Below are positions 16,608 through 25,352 of a stretch of 27,122 bases of DNA, one piece after another. Below the pieces are notes generated by a model. The model had not been told where the DNA came from, ran no database searches, and saw nothing but the letters and a program-made list of their open reading frames with translations. The translations under genes and the position numbers were made by a program. The stretch is from JAIYDQ01 sp031411055. GTDB taxonomy: Bacteria; Planctomycetota; Planctomycetia; Pirellulales; Pirellulaceae. Numbering within the stretch: the first letter of the stretch is position 1; every line of letters begins with the position of its first letter. The stretch is from NCBI GenBank assembly GCA_031411055.1, contig JANOAI010000340.1, positions 1 through 27,122 on the forward strand. The letters are read 5' to 3'.

Positions 16608-18688
16608 TATGCTGTTTCCTCCGACGCCAAGAAGACAGTTAAGCTTTCGCGAAGTTGAGTCATAAACCCTTCATCTACATGGAATACTGTTACGATGGGC
16701 TCGTTTGCTTGCACGTCCTTCGGCAGAGGTGGAAGTTGATAGGTGACGTTGCCAACTTTCATCTCTATCAGGTTTTGCAGCCCATACGATGGCAGTCCGG
16801 CATGCGCGCCGATCTCGGCAGTTAGAAATGCAAGTTGGCCCTCGATCAGCGGCTTCTCGGCTTTAGCGATCTCACGTCGAGCTTGCAAGAGTTGGATGCC
16901 CGTGGCACCAACGGCCGCCGCTAGCATGCCCTCAAGTACGCTGATTCCGTAAAGGGAGGCGCCTCCGTCAGCGGGTATCATGAGTGCCGCAACGATCAAC
17001 GCCATCAGTGCGCCAACGGCCCAAGCGTGTGCCTTAGCCAAGTCCCATCCACTCATCTTGTCGTAATACTGCTTCACAAGCGGGCGTAATGGCTCGACAT
17101 CCTGATCAAACTCTTGCGAGAACTTGTAAAAGGCAAGATTGACCCAGTTTGCCACAACTTCGAACTTTTGCTTGCCAACGATGCGGCCAAACGATGCGCG
17201 ACCGCATAAAGATCTTGCTACTTCGTTCGCATCAACCTTCGTGCCATCTTTTCGCAATCGCTTCTCGCCCTCGCGAATCCACTTTTCTGCCTTTCGAATC
17301 AACTTGCCTTTTATGAATTCGACGCTGCTTGTTAAAGACTGGCGAATCCAGTTCGTCGCCCGCATCGAAAGTCGAATTGTCAGCGGTGCTTCGTCAATCA
17401 ACAGCTGAACTTGACGATCAGCCAGTTTGCGGTTCTGTAATGGACTAACGACACCATTCATCGTCATCGCAGCGAGCAATACGCCTGGAATTTCGTCGTA
17501 GCTTTTTTTGACCAAGTCCCCAATGAGTTGCCCTGCCTGGGCAATCCGCATATTGGCCTCGTTCAGAACACTTTCTAACTCTTTCACCATCTGCATTTGA
17601 AACTGACGCTTCAATTGCTCGCTGGAGAGGTTTTGAACCTTCGAGTGAAGTAGCCGACTCTTGGCAATGGGTTCTGGTGGGTGCGGTCCGTCGCTGTCGC
17701 AAACAAAGAAAGTTGGTAGCAACGTATCTAACAGTTCTAAATCCTCATCGCCAGTGGCACAACCATCCGGCAACGAGCCACCGGTAACTGCGACCGCAAA
17801 GCGCTCCGCACCACGCTTGGTAAAGTCGTAACTCGCCATCAAGTCGACTGATTCCTCCATGAAGCCGTTTTGTTTTGCCAATTTCAGTAAATCGTCGCGG
17901 ATCTGACTCGCAGGTTTCGGAGGACATTTATTGATGACAAGAAACTCATTCGACTTCTTACCCACCTCACGCACAATTCGCAAAATCTTCCACAAGATGT
18001 CACGTTCCAAATTCTCGTGTTGGGCGATCACCACAAAAGCTGCGCATAATCGAGACGCTTTCTCCAGCATCTCGCGAGCCTCACTCAATCGCGTTTCCAC
18101 CTTTCCATCACCCGTTTCGATATCGGGACAATCAACAATACCAAACTTCCAATCGTCTAACTTTCGGTCGTAGGCCACCAACGGACGCTGCATCCCTTTG
18201 CTCCCCAAATCCTCGCGGTACTGCTGGCTCGCGATCACTGGATCTCCGGACAGTTGCTCTGCTTCACTACCGAATACTCGACGCAGCATTTCCTCGAATG
18301 GAGAAACATCGCCTTCGCACTGCCACGCCTGTGGTAACCAGAATACGTATCGCCGGGTCGCAAAATCCGATTCAATCCCCGTCGGTGTTCTCAGCCGTCC
18401 ATTTTCCGACAAAAAGCCTTTCACCAAGCTGGATTTGCCTGCGTTTTTGAGTCCAGTGACCGCGAACAGCGGGGGATAGTCCGTGTGCCATTGTTCGGCG
18501 ATTTGTTCAATCTCAACTGCCAACTCGACTAGTTGATCCCGTTCTTTGCCCGAGTAACCGAGATAGTCCAGTTCAGACATTTTGCGCAACGTCGACGTGA
18601 CGCCCCGCTTGGGCGATCGCGCACCAGCCTCGATTACGCCTTCTCTGGACAACTGACCGATCAACCTGTCTAGATTTTCGTTCTTCAT
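16607..18688 (-). CDS. Membrane-associated GTPase with canonical P-loop and altered G3/G4
   Basis: The product has 693 residues. FAVTGLKNAGKSSL gives a clear G1 motif (GLKNAGKS, 79-86) after an N-terminal helical region. G3 appears as VDCPDIE (D186-C-P-D189) instead of DxxG, and G4 as VINKCPP (N253-K254-C-P), with Asn-Lys kept but the guanine-specifying Asp missing. A long helical region follows, with two hydrophobic segments at about 553-572 and 578-600 that could form a membrane hairpin, then a C-terminal soluble part. This order (GTPase, helices, membrane paddle) is reminiscent of bacterial dynamin-like or septin-like GTPases; family membership is inference. The gene starts 22 nt after the preceding gene and overlaps the next by one base, so it is probably co-expressed and complexed with its degenerate partner. 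Confidence 0.88.
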   Translation of the reverse strand: MKNENLDRLIGQLSREGVIEAGARSPKRGVTSTLRKMSELDYLGYSGKERDQLVELAVEIEQIAEQWHTDYPPLFAVTGLKNAGKSSLVKGFLSENGRLRTPTGIESDFATRRYVFWLPQAWQCEGDVSPFEEMLRRVFGSEAEQLSGDPVIASQQYREDLGSKGMQRPLVAYDRKLDDWKFGIVDCPDIETGDGKVETRLSEAREMLEKASRLCAAFVVIAQHENLERDILWKILRIVREVGKKSNEFLVINKCPPKPASQIRDDLLKLAKQNGFMEESVDLMASYDFTKRGAERFAVAVTGGSLPDGCATGDEDLELLDTLLPTFFVCDSDGPHPPEPIAKSRLLHSKVQNLSSEQLKRQFQMQMVKELESVLNEANMRIAQAGQLIGDLVKKSYDEIPGVLLAAMTMNGVVSPLQNRKLADRQVQLLIDEAPLTIRLSMRATNWIRQSLTSSVEFIKGKLIRKAEKWIREGEKRLRKDGTKVDANEVARSLCGRASFGRIVGKQKFEVVANWVNLAFYKFSQEFDQDVEPLRPLVKQYYDKMSGWDLAKAHAWAVGALMALIVAALMIPADGGASLYGISVLEGMLAAAVGATGIQLLQARREIAKAEKPLIEGQLAFLTAEIGAHAGLPSYGLQNLIEMKVGNVTYQLPPLPKDVQANEPIVTVFHVDEGFMTQLRESLTVFLASEETA

Positions 18689-18710
18689 CAGAGGTCCATC
18701 AGCCTTTTTC

Positions 18711-20033
18711 TTATTGGATTGGCTGTGGATTGTTGAGCTTTCCGTCGGTGAACGCTTTCCAGTCGTTTAATATGCTCGCAAAAAAGCGGGAAGAATATTT
18801 TTCCAAGCGTTCATGACGCTTAGCGTCACTAGTAAATCCGAGCCCACGTTCATTAAGGTAGCTAAAGCTCTTGAAGTAGGCGGTGATTTCGCGGGCTGCG
18901 ATACAGTCGTCTTCGATAAAGAATGTGCGATCGCTTGGAGCATCGCTCAGCGATTTCGGAACTGTTCGGACCATGTGCTCGAAAACTTTTTCACTTTGCT
19001 CTGCAAAATCAAAGAATGGCATTTTCTCTTCGAGCAATGTTTCTCCTTGTGGGCCAATTGGAGCGACGCCAAGCAACTGCCGGGTCAGTCGGTGATAGGT
19101 AGAGACAGTGTTCTGATCTACCGTTGTAGGCAGTAATTGTTGCAGTGCAACCAAGTCGATGTTGTTGGCAACTTGTCCAAAACGATTAAGTCTGCCGTCC
19201 GTTGAAACAAGTTTGCGAACATAAGAATTCAACGCACCGTCACTGAGCAAAGACCGTAGCACCTTGTCATCTGATTCCGGTTTACCTTCGTTTGTGTTGG
19301 CGCTATTGTCGAGTCGAACTTGATTGACCGATTTCAAAACGTGGATTAACCGGTCGCGATTCAACTTCCTTGGGGTTGGGCTTACAAGTGGGTCTAGCAA
19401 CTTAAGCAAATCGACTTCACCCTCAAATCCTGTGTTGTTTGTTAGATTCCATTGTTTGGATATCAATTTTGGAATATCGTCATTACCAGCGTCGTTTTTC
19501 GCCGAGCCATTGATTGACAAAAGATAGGAGATCCGGGGCACCACCATCCACAAGGTGATGGCGAGCAAGCCAAATCCTAATACGACGAATAGACTCCGAT
19601 AATTTGATCCCCGACTGGGTGAGTTTGCTCGTCCGATCGCAGATGCGTCGAAGCGAGTTCGCATTTCATCTTGCCAGTGTGCCAAAACAGAACTTGCAGG
19701 AAGGTCGCCGTTGGTTGAGTGTTGAGAAACTTCGTTGATGACTTCCGGCACCGATTTCAATCGACCTTGCAACCACTCTCGCAGGTTCAATTCCAGAGTC
19801 TTAGGCAGTTGCTGTGTACCTAAGACAGCCAAACGCTCGACGCCTTCACGACCGGTTTCTGGCTGGATGACGTGATGGCTGGCATCGACGAGCGTTCGAT
19901 TTAACTCGGCAAGTAGTTGCCCGCGATTGATCGGGCAACCGCTGGGGACAACGAATTGGTTGCGTCCCTGAGGAAGGCGAACCGTCTGCAGGACGATCGT
20001 GAGTGGGTGTTTTTCTACTTGCACGGTTGCCAC
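18711..20033 (-). CDS. Single-pass membrane protein of the GTPase operon
   Basis: The product has 440 residues and no recognised family. An N-terminal soluble domain of about 140 residues is beta-rich at first (HPLTIVLQTVRLPQGRNQF). One transmembrane segment follows (SLFVVLGFGLLAITLWMVV, about 144-164), then a roughly 270-residue helical C-terminal domain. There is no signal peptide and no nucleotide-binding motif. The GTG start at 20033 is supported by GGAG 8 nt upstream and lies 19 nt inside the end of the preceding GTPase gene, so translation is coupled. It could link the cytosolic GTPase to periplasmic partners, or act as its effector or regulator; this is inferred only from position. Confidence 0.85.
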   Translation of the reverse strand: MATVQVEKHPLTIVLQTVRLPQGRNQFVVPSGCPINRGQLLAELNRTLVDASHHVIQPETGREGVERLAVLGTQQLPKTLELNLREWLQGRLKSVPEVINEVSQHSTNGDLPASSVLAHWQDEMRTRFDASAIGRANSPSRGSNYRSLFVVLGFGLLAITLWMVVPRISYLLSINGSAKNDAGNDDIPKLISKQWNLTNNTGFEGEVDLLKLLDPLVSPTPRKLNRDRLIHVLKSVNQVRLDNSANTNEGKPESDDKVLRSLLSDGALNSYVRKLVSTDGRLNRFGQVANNIDLVALQQLLPTTVDQNTVSTYHRLTRQLLGVAPIGPQGETLLEEKMPFFDFAEQSEKVFEHMVRTVPKSLSDAPSDRTFFIEDDCIAAREITAYFKSFSYLNERGLGFTSDAKRHERLEKYSSRFFASILNDWKAFTDGKLNNPQPIQ

Positions 20034-22429
20034 TCCAATAACTCCGGAGCTTTGTCCATGCCGTCAAGTCGGATACGGAAAGTATGAGTTGCGTTGCCTG
20101 CGCGTAAAAGGTCGGTCCTTCCTTGCGTTGGGATGAGGTCGCAAAATCTAAACGTCCCTGAAAATTCGCCGACGATATCATCGGCGCTTGGCCAATCGTC
20201 GTCCCATAGGACAATTCGACATTCAATCGGCGCGTTGCGGTCAAACTCGAACGATTCGCTGGTTGCAGCGAACTCCTTGGTCTCTCCCCGCGCGCCGTGA
20301 CCCGCGTCTTTTTTGTCCACAATCTTCTTACCATTGACGTAGAAGTCGAGGCGAGGGTGCCACGCGCCATGATCTTTGTCCCATGTGATACTGACCAACT
20401 GTGGACGTAGCGAGCGAGTTGACGATTCGGTTTGCTTCCAATTGGCCCAGTTTTGAACCGTTTGCGACATACACTTGGAGTGCGTTGCACCGAGGTACTC
20501 GTTCGCCAATTGAATTGACGGACTTGCCTTCAAGTCGTTGTATTCAGATTTGTCCCACTCACCCTGCAGATCGGCAAGAAGCTGTGAAAGATCGGGTTCG
20601 CGGGGTAAGCCGACGGATGCAGAAATGACTTTGCGATCTCGAATTGCCATTTGAATGGTTTGAATCGCAGTGTCAAAGTTTTTCTTATGTCGGAGCTCTG
20701 AAAGATAAGCGGCAATGTCATTAGGCCAATTGTCTCGCAGCAGCAACAGCGTGGGTGCGATCTCAGGCCAATTTAACGAGTCAGGTTTATCTTTAAGCGC
20801 GGAAAGCGCTTCGAATGGACGCTTTCGTTGGATCAAATTTTCCAATTGTTCGACGAAGACTAGCCGGTTGGCGGCCGTGATTGCAGAGGTCTGCTCCGCT
20901 CGAAGCCGATCGACTATGCCGTTACGCTGTTCGGACTGAGCTTTCGACTCGATCAATTCCGACGGCATGGAGGCCAATGCGTCAATTAATTCGCTTCGCT
21001 GGTCCAGCGGTAAATCCGTGCGTTCGCTCCGGATGCGCAGCGGGTCGACCCAATTGGAATAGCGACGACGCGAGCCTTCCTCGCCCGCTTTTTGAATGAT
21101 CTCGATGACTTCTTTTGGAAGTTTTTCAGGAAAGTCGTTGCCATAGGATTTTGCGAGTTCGCCCTTCTTGATCGGATCGACCTCGGAAATAACTTGTTGC
21201 CATTGTCGCTCCGCCCGCAGTTCTCTTGATGCGTCACGCAATGTGATCGCATTCTTGGATTCCAATCTGAACGGAGAGAAAGTCCGTAGGATCGAGTCGT
21301 AACCTTCAAAGTGCTGTTCCGACGCCTTCAGCTTCTCAACACTGGCCGATGGGTTATTGGCGATTCGCGCGTAGCCTTGTGTCCGGAGTCGATCTGCACC
21401 GCTGAGCAATAGCCAAATCAACAGGCCAACAATTGCCGCAGTAGCGTTTCGGTGAACGCGCAGTGAGCCGCGCAGCAAATCGTTTGCTTCGTTCGCTTGC
21501 TCATTGATCTTATTGATGGGGTCTTTAACGTTGGGCGCGGGCGGCCTTCGGCTGGCCAGTTTGTTGAGCTGAGTTACGGCCTGCTTCTTAGCACTCCAAC
21601 CCATGAATTTACGCTGGTTGGCTCGTCCAGCCAACGCAATCACTTCCTCGTCTGCGGCATCCATAGCCCAGACAATCGGTAACAGTAAAGCCGGTGTATT
21701 AGCGGTTTCTTGCGTGGTAGAAAGCCCAAACCAGCGGGTAAAGTCCGAACCGATGAGCGCTTGAATTTTCTTCCGGACACTGTCTGCTGGTTTTCCAATC
21801 TGCTCCACCGTTGCGTTGCGCAGCTTATTGACTCGATCCGTCTTGGTGACGATCAGCGCGACGGGTCTACGGCGGACTTCGCTTAATTGATCGTTGTCCT
21901 TGATCCATGTATGTAACTGCGCGAGTGCTTCAGCGAGCTGCGAGCTACGTTCCGCATCGACTTTCGATTCATCACTATCATCCGATGCTGGCGCGAGTAC
22001 GAGCACGGCGTCACAATCAGCGATGCGCTTGCCAAGTTCGTATCCGTAGCTTTCGATGTTGTCGAGTCGGCTGGGGTCCAAAATCTCACCCGCGTAATCC
22101 CATAGCTCAACAGTGCGAGTGGTGCCCCTAGTCGCCAACTGGAAACGATACAGCGTTGTCTTATCCTCTTCGAGAGTAATAGGTGGATTACCTATCTTTT
22201 TGATCGAGTCTTTCGCTTCAAACAGCAATCGCTCACCGCGCTTTAGTTTTTCAAAAAGCCCTTTGTCCGTGAATTGGCCCTCGACTGGGGGTAAATACGA
22301 AATCGTCCACAAGTGGTCATCGACTACGACGTGTTCCTTCAATTCGCTCAGCGCAACGAGCAGGCTGGTCTTGCCTGCGTTGGACCGACCAAAGAGACCG
22401 ATTCGGTAGATAGGTTCGTTGTGTGTCAT
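20015..22429 (-). CDS. Membrane-anchored GTPase with intact G motifs and C2-like C-terminus
   Basis: The product has about 804 residues from the ATG at 22429. Longer starts exist at 22450 (ATG) and 22474 (TTG). I chose 22429 because it lies 4 nt after the preceding stop and just before the first strand. G1 is GRSNAGKT (14-21), G3 is WDYAGE (D-x-x-G near 111), and G4 is TKTD (about 194-197), so all three are intact. A transmembrane segment (AIVGLLIWLLLSGADRL) lies at about 330-347, followed by a long helical region. The last ~120 residues are beta-rich and contain WDDDWPSADDIVGEF, which resembles the acidic loop of a C2 domain (inference). It is the only fully canonical GTPase of the operon and therefore the likely motor or switch. 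It overlaps the following gene by 19 nt. Confidence 0.9.
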   Translation of the reverse strand: MTHNEPIYRIGLFGRSNAGKTSLLVALSELKEHVVVDDHLWTISYLPPVEGQFTDKGLFEKLKRGERLLFEAKDSIKKIGNPPITLEEDKTTLYRFQLATRGTTRTVELWDYAGEILDPSRLDNIESYGYELGKRIADCDAVLVLAPASDDSDESKVDAERSSQLAEALAQLHTWIKDNDQLSEVRRRPVALIVTKTDRVNKLRNATVEQIGKPADSVRKKIQALIGSDFTRWFGLSTTQETANTPALLLPIVWAMDAADEEVIALAGRANQRKFMGWSAKKQAVTQLNKLASRRPPAPNVKDPINKINEQANEANDLLRGSLRVHRNATAAIVGLLIWLLLSGADRLRTQGYARIANNPSASVEKLKASEQHFEGYDSILRTFSPFRLESKNAITLRDASRELRAERQWQQVISEVDPIKKGELAKSYGNDFPEKLPKEVIEIIQKAGEEGSRRRYSNWVDPLRIRSERTDLPLDQRSELIDALASMPSELIESKAQSEQRNGIVDRLRAEQTSAITAANRLVFVEQLENLIQRKRPFEALSALKDKPDSLNWPEIAPTLLLLRDNWPNDIAAYLSELRHKKNFDTAIQTIQMAIRDRKVISASVGLPREPDLSQLLADLQGEWDKSEYNDLKASPSIQLANEYLGATHSKCMSQTVQNWANWKQTESSTRSLRPQLVSITWDKDHGAWHPRLDFYVNGKKIVDKKDAGHGARGETKEFAATSESFEFDRNAPIECRIVLWDDDWPSADDIVGEFSGTFRFCDLIPTQGRTDLLRAGNATHTFRIRLDGMDKAPELLEWQPCK
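20042..20045 (-). promoter_or_regulatory. Ribosome binding site GGAG for the 440-residue membrane protein
   Basis: GGAG on the minus strand ends 8 nt before the GTG at 20033-20031, inside the upstream GTPase gene. It supports a GTG start and coupled translation. Confidence 0.5.
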
Positions 22430-22433
22430 CGGT

Positions 22434-23357
22434 CTAAAACGAGTCCGCATCTGTTTGACGAGAGGATTTTCCAATGATGAAGCGGCGCAAGAGAGAGAAG
22501 ACTCGGTTTCGCAGCGGCGCTAATAAGGTTACGGCAAGGATGGCAACGAATGCGATCACTCCGAGCCATGTGATAAAGCTCGATCCCAATAACGATGGTA
22601 TTTCTCCAGCAACTTTTTTACCCATGTTCTCACCTCCCTTTCGAACACCGCGAAGCATGGCAGCGAGTAGCTCACCCCCAAGATCCCCAGCGAGTGTAAC
22701 GGCCTTCTCGGTAATGTTTCCAGCCGCATCGTGCCACATTTCTGGAGCGACTAAATACGCAGTTAGCGCCGCACTTCCAGCCCAAAGCTCCTTGTTAGGC
22801 TGAACATACTTCTGCCAAAACGTCCAGCGAATATCATCAGCAGCAACGGTTGCGAAATCGGTCATGGTCGCGCGACGGAATTGTGAGGGAATTTCCAGAT
22901 CGGCTCGACGAAAGTAGCTGTCTAGGTAAACTAGATCACCGGCTGCCTCGGTACGTAATCCAGCGGATTGAAGTACGTCGTTTCCGCTACGGCTAAGGAG
23001 ATCGGAGCGCAGGGAGATATCAGGCACCGCTTGATCGATTCGCTTGGCACCATCGATAAGTACGGCAGCGGCTCGTAAATCTTCGGGGTTCTTCAAGGCG
23101 GCCTCACCAGCGGATTGCAAAGCGTCTTTGCTGGGATGTAATGTGGGTAACTTTCGCAACCGCAACAAAACATCGTCAGAAGATTGCAGCGGTATATCGT
23201 CGGAAACGCGGGCAGTACGCTTGAGTAGCTGAGTGAGCGTGTCGGCGTTTGCTAACTGCGGCGTGATCGTACTCAACGCAAAAATGGCTGTCGCAAATAG
23301 TCGACTCTTCGTCTCCAGTTTAAAATTATGTTGTTTCATAAAGGTCTTTTCATTCAT
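22434..23357 (-). CDS. Exported protein with C-terminal membrane segment
   Basis: The product has 307 residues. The N-terminus shows a signal peptide (basic region, hydrophobic FATAIFALSTITPQL, and LANA-DT as a probable cleavage site after about residue 38). The middle part is helical with no recognised domain. A strongly hydrophobic segment at about 252-277 (SFITWLGVIAFVAILAVTLLAPL) is followed by an Arg/Lys-rich tail, which predicts a bulk in the periplasm and a short cytosolic tail. The ATG overlaps the stop of the previous gene (ATGA), so translation is coupled. An in-frame ATG six codons later is also possible. It is well placed to contact the membrane GTPase encoded next; the function is unknown. 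Confidence 0.82.
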   Translation of the reverse strand: MNEKTFMKQHNFKLETKSRLFATAIFALSTITPQLANADTLTQLLKRTARVSDDIPLQSSDDVLLRLRKLPTLHPSKDALQSAGEAALKNPEDLRAAAVLIDGAKRIDQAVPDISLRSDLLSRSGNDVLQSAGLRTEAAGDLVYLDSYFRRADLEIPSQFRRATMTDFATVAADDIRWTFWQKYVQPNKELWAGSAALTAYLVAPEMWHDAAGNITEKAVTLAGDLGGELLAAMLRGVRKGGENMGKKVAGEIPSLLGSSFITWLGVIAFVAILAVTLLAPLRNRVFSLLRRFIIGKSSRQTDADSF

Positions 23358-25126
23358 GGTTGGTCGCGGGTGATTGTTTGTGCGATAAGCTCGCCGAAGC
23401 CGTCCGGTTCGTTACATGCAACCCAAATAGCACTTAGTTGCTGAGATGCGTGTGCTACTTTTTCTTTTGCCCGAATAATCATGTCGCTGGACTGATCCAT
23501 CACCAGGGTTGCTGATTGGCTGTCAATCACTTCTCGCAACAATTGGCCGACGGTAGTTCGATGGGGATAAAACACGACGACACGATCAGATCGCATGAAT
23601 ACTTTGGAGTCCAGTCCAGTAAATTTCTTAAAGGTATTGCTGCGATTTCCAACCTCCTGGAACGCCAACTGTGTTAGTCCCGTGACATCGAGCCCTCCTT
23701 CTTTCAAGCGATCCCTCATCGCCTTTTTCGCTGCTGCTTGATAAACATCAGGCAACTTTCGCTGAAGCTCATTTGCAGACATCTTGTATGCTTGCTCCGC
23801 AATATTGTCTCCGTAGACTTTGGCGATTGCTTTGATATCTGCTTTCAAGACTGCTCCGGCGGACCGTAAACCAGCAGCACCGCCTTTGACAAATGGAAAA
23901 ACGATTGATCCAGCGTCAACGGCAATCATGACACCATCGAATGCAGTCAGTTCTTGCCCATCTATTAACTTGACTGCGACTTCCACCAGTGGAACGTGTT
24001 GCCAAACACCAATGTCCGCAGTACCGACCTCGCGGGCAATAGCACCATCCGTCATGTGAGTCCATTTCGAAAGTAGCAGTGTATTCCGTTCGGCTTCAAG
24101 CAATGCGGCCTTCATCGTGGCTATGGAAAGCATTTTGCGAGAAAGCAATTCGACAATGCCCAACTGATCGCGAAGGTTCGTGATTGCATCCAACATTGGG
24201 TTGTCACTAACTAGCACTACACGCGGCAATTGAGCAGTAAGTTCAGGACGATAGGCAGTTGCCAAGAAAAGTACCGGAGCTTGAATTCCTACGCGCTCTG
24301 CCATTTCGCGACTAAGCGGAATCAGAAAAAAGCGAATCAGTTGGTCGATCTCAAAGCAAGCACCGCACATCCATTCGCCATGGTCTGGATGCGCATCACA
24401 AAAAGCCATCCACGCCTTCGCGGCAGTCTTCGTCTGTTCGGGAGCAGCTGCGAACATTTGGCGAACTTGATCGGAGCAGCGATTAAGACTACCAACAACC
24501 GCGGCGCGTCGTTCCGAAGTTGCACCTGTCCAAAGGAGAATATCCTCGACAAACTGCCTGTACACGTAATCCTGTTCGGACGTATTAAAGAACAAGCTGA
24601 CTGGAATGTCGTGGACCGTTTCACCATCGCGTGGCAGCCGCAATAACGCTTTGCGATGCTGTTCAATTGCATCGATGACTTGCGTTGAATCGCCCGCAAA
24701 AGTCATTAACGCGTTGGTCACCTCAGGCCGATCAGCTACGTCACTCAGAATCTCCGCAACGCGCATTGGGTCGTCGGCATACATGACAAGACCCGCCAAC
24801 TCGGGGTGGCTAAGCATCAACCGTGTCGCCGATGGGAACCGACCGAGTGATTTGAGTTTCTGGAGACGATTCTTAGCCAAAACTAGGTTTGATAACTCAG
24901 CCTGCGTTTGGATCGCTGCATGAACCGATGCTGCTTTTACAGCTGACGCGGGCGGCCAGGATGCATTCATTAATTCATGAGCGAGTTCCTCGGGTGTTAC
25001 TGCTAAGCCTGGTGTTCCCGAAAGAGCAATGCAAAGAAGCACCCTCCACGTCACACGAATAGCTGAAAACGGACACCTTTTCACTTGAACTCTATGCAGA
25101 ATAAGAAGATTTTGATTGTTCATCAC
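23354..25126 (-). CDS. Exported helical protein with a Cys/His cluster
   Basis: The product has 590 residues; I do not recognise the family. The start is GTG at 25126 or the adjacent ATG at 25123, with a GAGG about 10-13 nt upstream. A long basic n-region precedes a hydrophobic core (VTWRVLLCIALSG) and a likely cleavage after GLA (about residue 42), so export is predicted. The mature protein is mainly helical. Around residues 242-255 it has CDAHPDHGEWMCGAC, a C-x2-H...H...C-x2-C arrangement that could bind a metal. A Gly/Ala-rich hydrophobic stretch follows (VMIAVDAGSIVFPFVKGGAAG). It is the first well-supported gene of the operon and is coupled to the next by ATGA. Confidence 0.85.
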   Translation of the reverse strand: MMNNQNLLILHRVQVKRCPFSAIRVTWRVLLCIALSGTPGLAVTPEELAHELMNASWPPASAVKAASVHAAIQTQAELSNLVLAKNRLQKLKSLGRFPSATRLMLSHPELAGLVMYADDPMRVAEILSDVADRPEVTNALMTFAGDSTQVIDAIEQHRKALLRLPRDGETVHDIPVSLFFNTSEQDYVYRQFVEDILLWTGATSERRAAVVGSLNRCSDQVRQMFAAAPEQTKTAAKAWMAFCDAHPDHGEWMCGACFEIDQLIRFFLIPLSREMAERVGIQAPVLFLATAYRPELTAQLPRVVLVSDNPMLDAITNLRDQLGIVELLSRKMLSIATMKAALLEAERNTLLLSKWTHMTDGAIAREVGTADIGVWQHVPLVEVAVKLIDGQELTAFDGVMIAVDAGSIVFPFVKGGAAGLRSAGAVLKADIKAIAKVYGDNIAEQAYKMSANELQRKLPDVYQAAAKKAMRDRLKEGGLDVTGLTQLAFQEVGNRSNTFKKFTGLDSKVFMRSDRVVVFYPHRTTVGQLLREVIDSQSATLVMDQSSDMIIRAKEKVAHASQQLSAIWVACNEPDGFGELIAQTITRDQP

Positions 25127-25145
25127 CAGCGAAAAGCCTCGGTCT

Positions 25146-25352
25146 TCATTGAAAAATACCCAGCTTGGTTGGACACGTGCTTTGAAGCGCTTCTTTGAGA
25201 ATCAACCAGGCAACATTGATCGTCGCGACTAGTAATGGTTGCACTGATAGCTTTTCGGCTTGCAAAAGCAACTCACCCGCCATCGAGCAAAATGAGTCTG
25301 TCAGCTGCTTGACACTTTGCGTTCGCACCCTCCATTGCCTGAATGTATTCAT
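25146..25352 (-). CDS. Possible small protein at the head of the GTPase operon
   Basis: A 68-codon frame (MNTFRQWRVRTQSVKQL...) ends 19 nt before the start of the 590-residue protein on the same strand. It includes an amphipathic helix-like stretch (MAGELLLQAEKLSVQPLLVA) and no clear signal peptide. Support is its position and plausible composition. Against it are the short length, the lack of a clear RBS, and a small GCAGG/CCTGC inverted repeat (25358-25372) just upstream. It could instead be untranslated leader. Confidence 0.35.
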   Translation of the reverse strand: MNTFRQWRVRTQSVKQLTDSFCSMAGELLLQAEKLSVQPLLVATINVAWLILKEALQSTCPTKLGIFQ

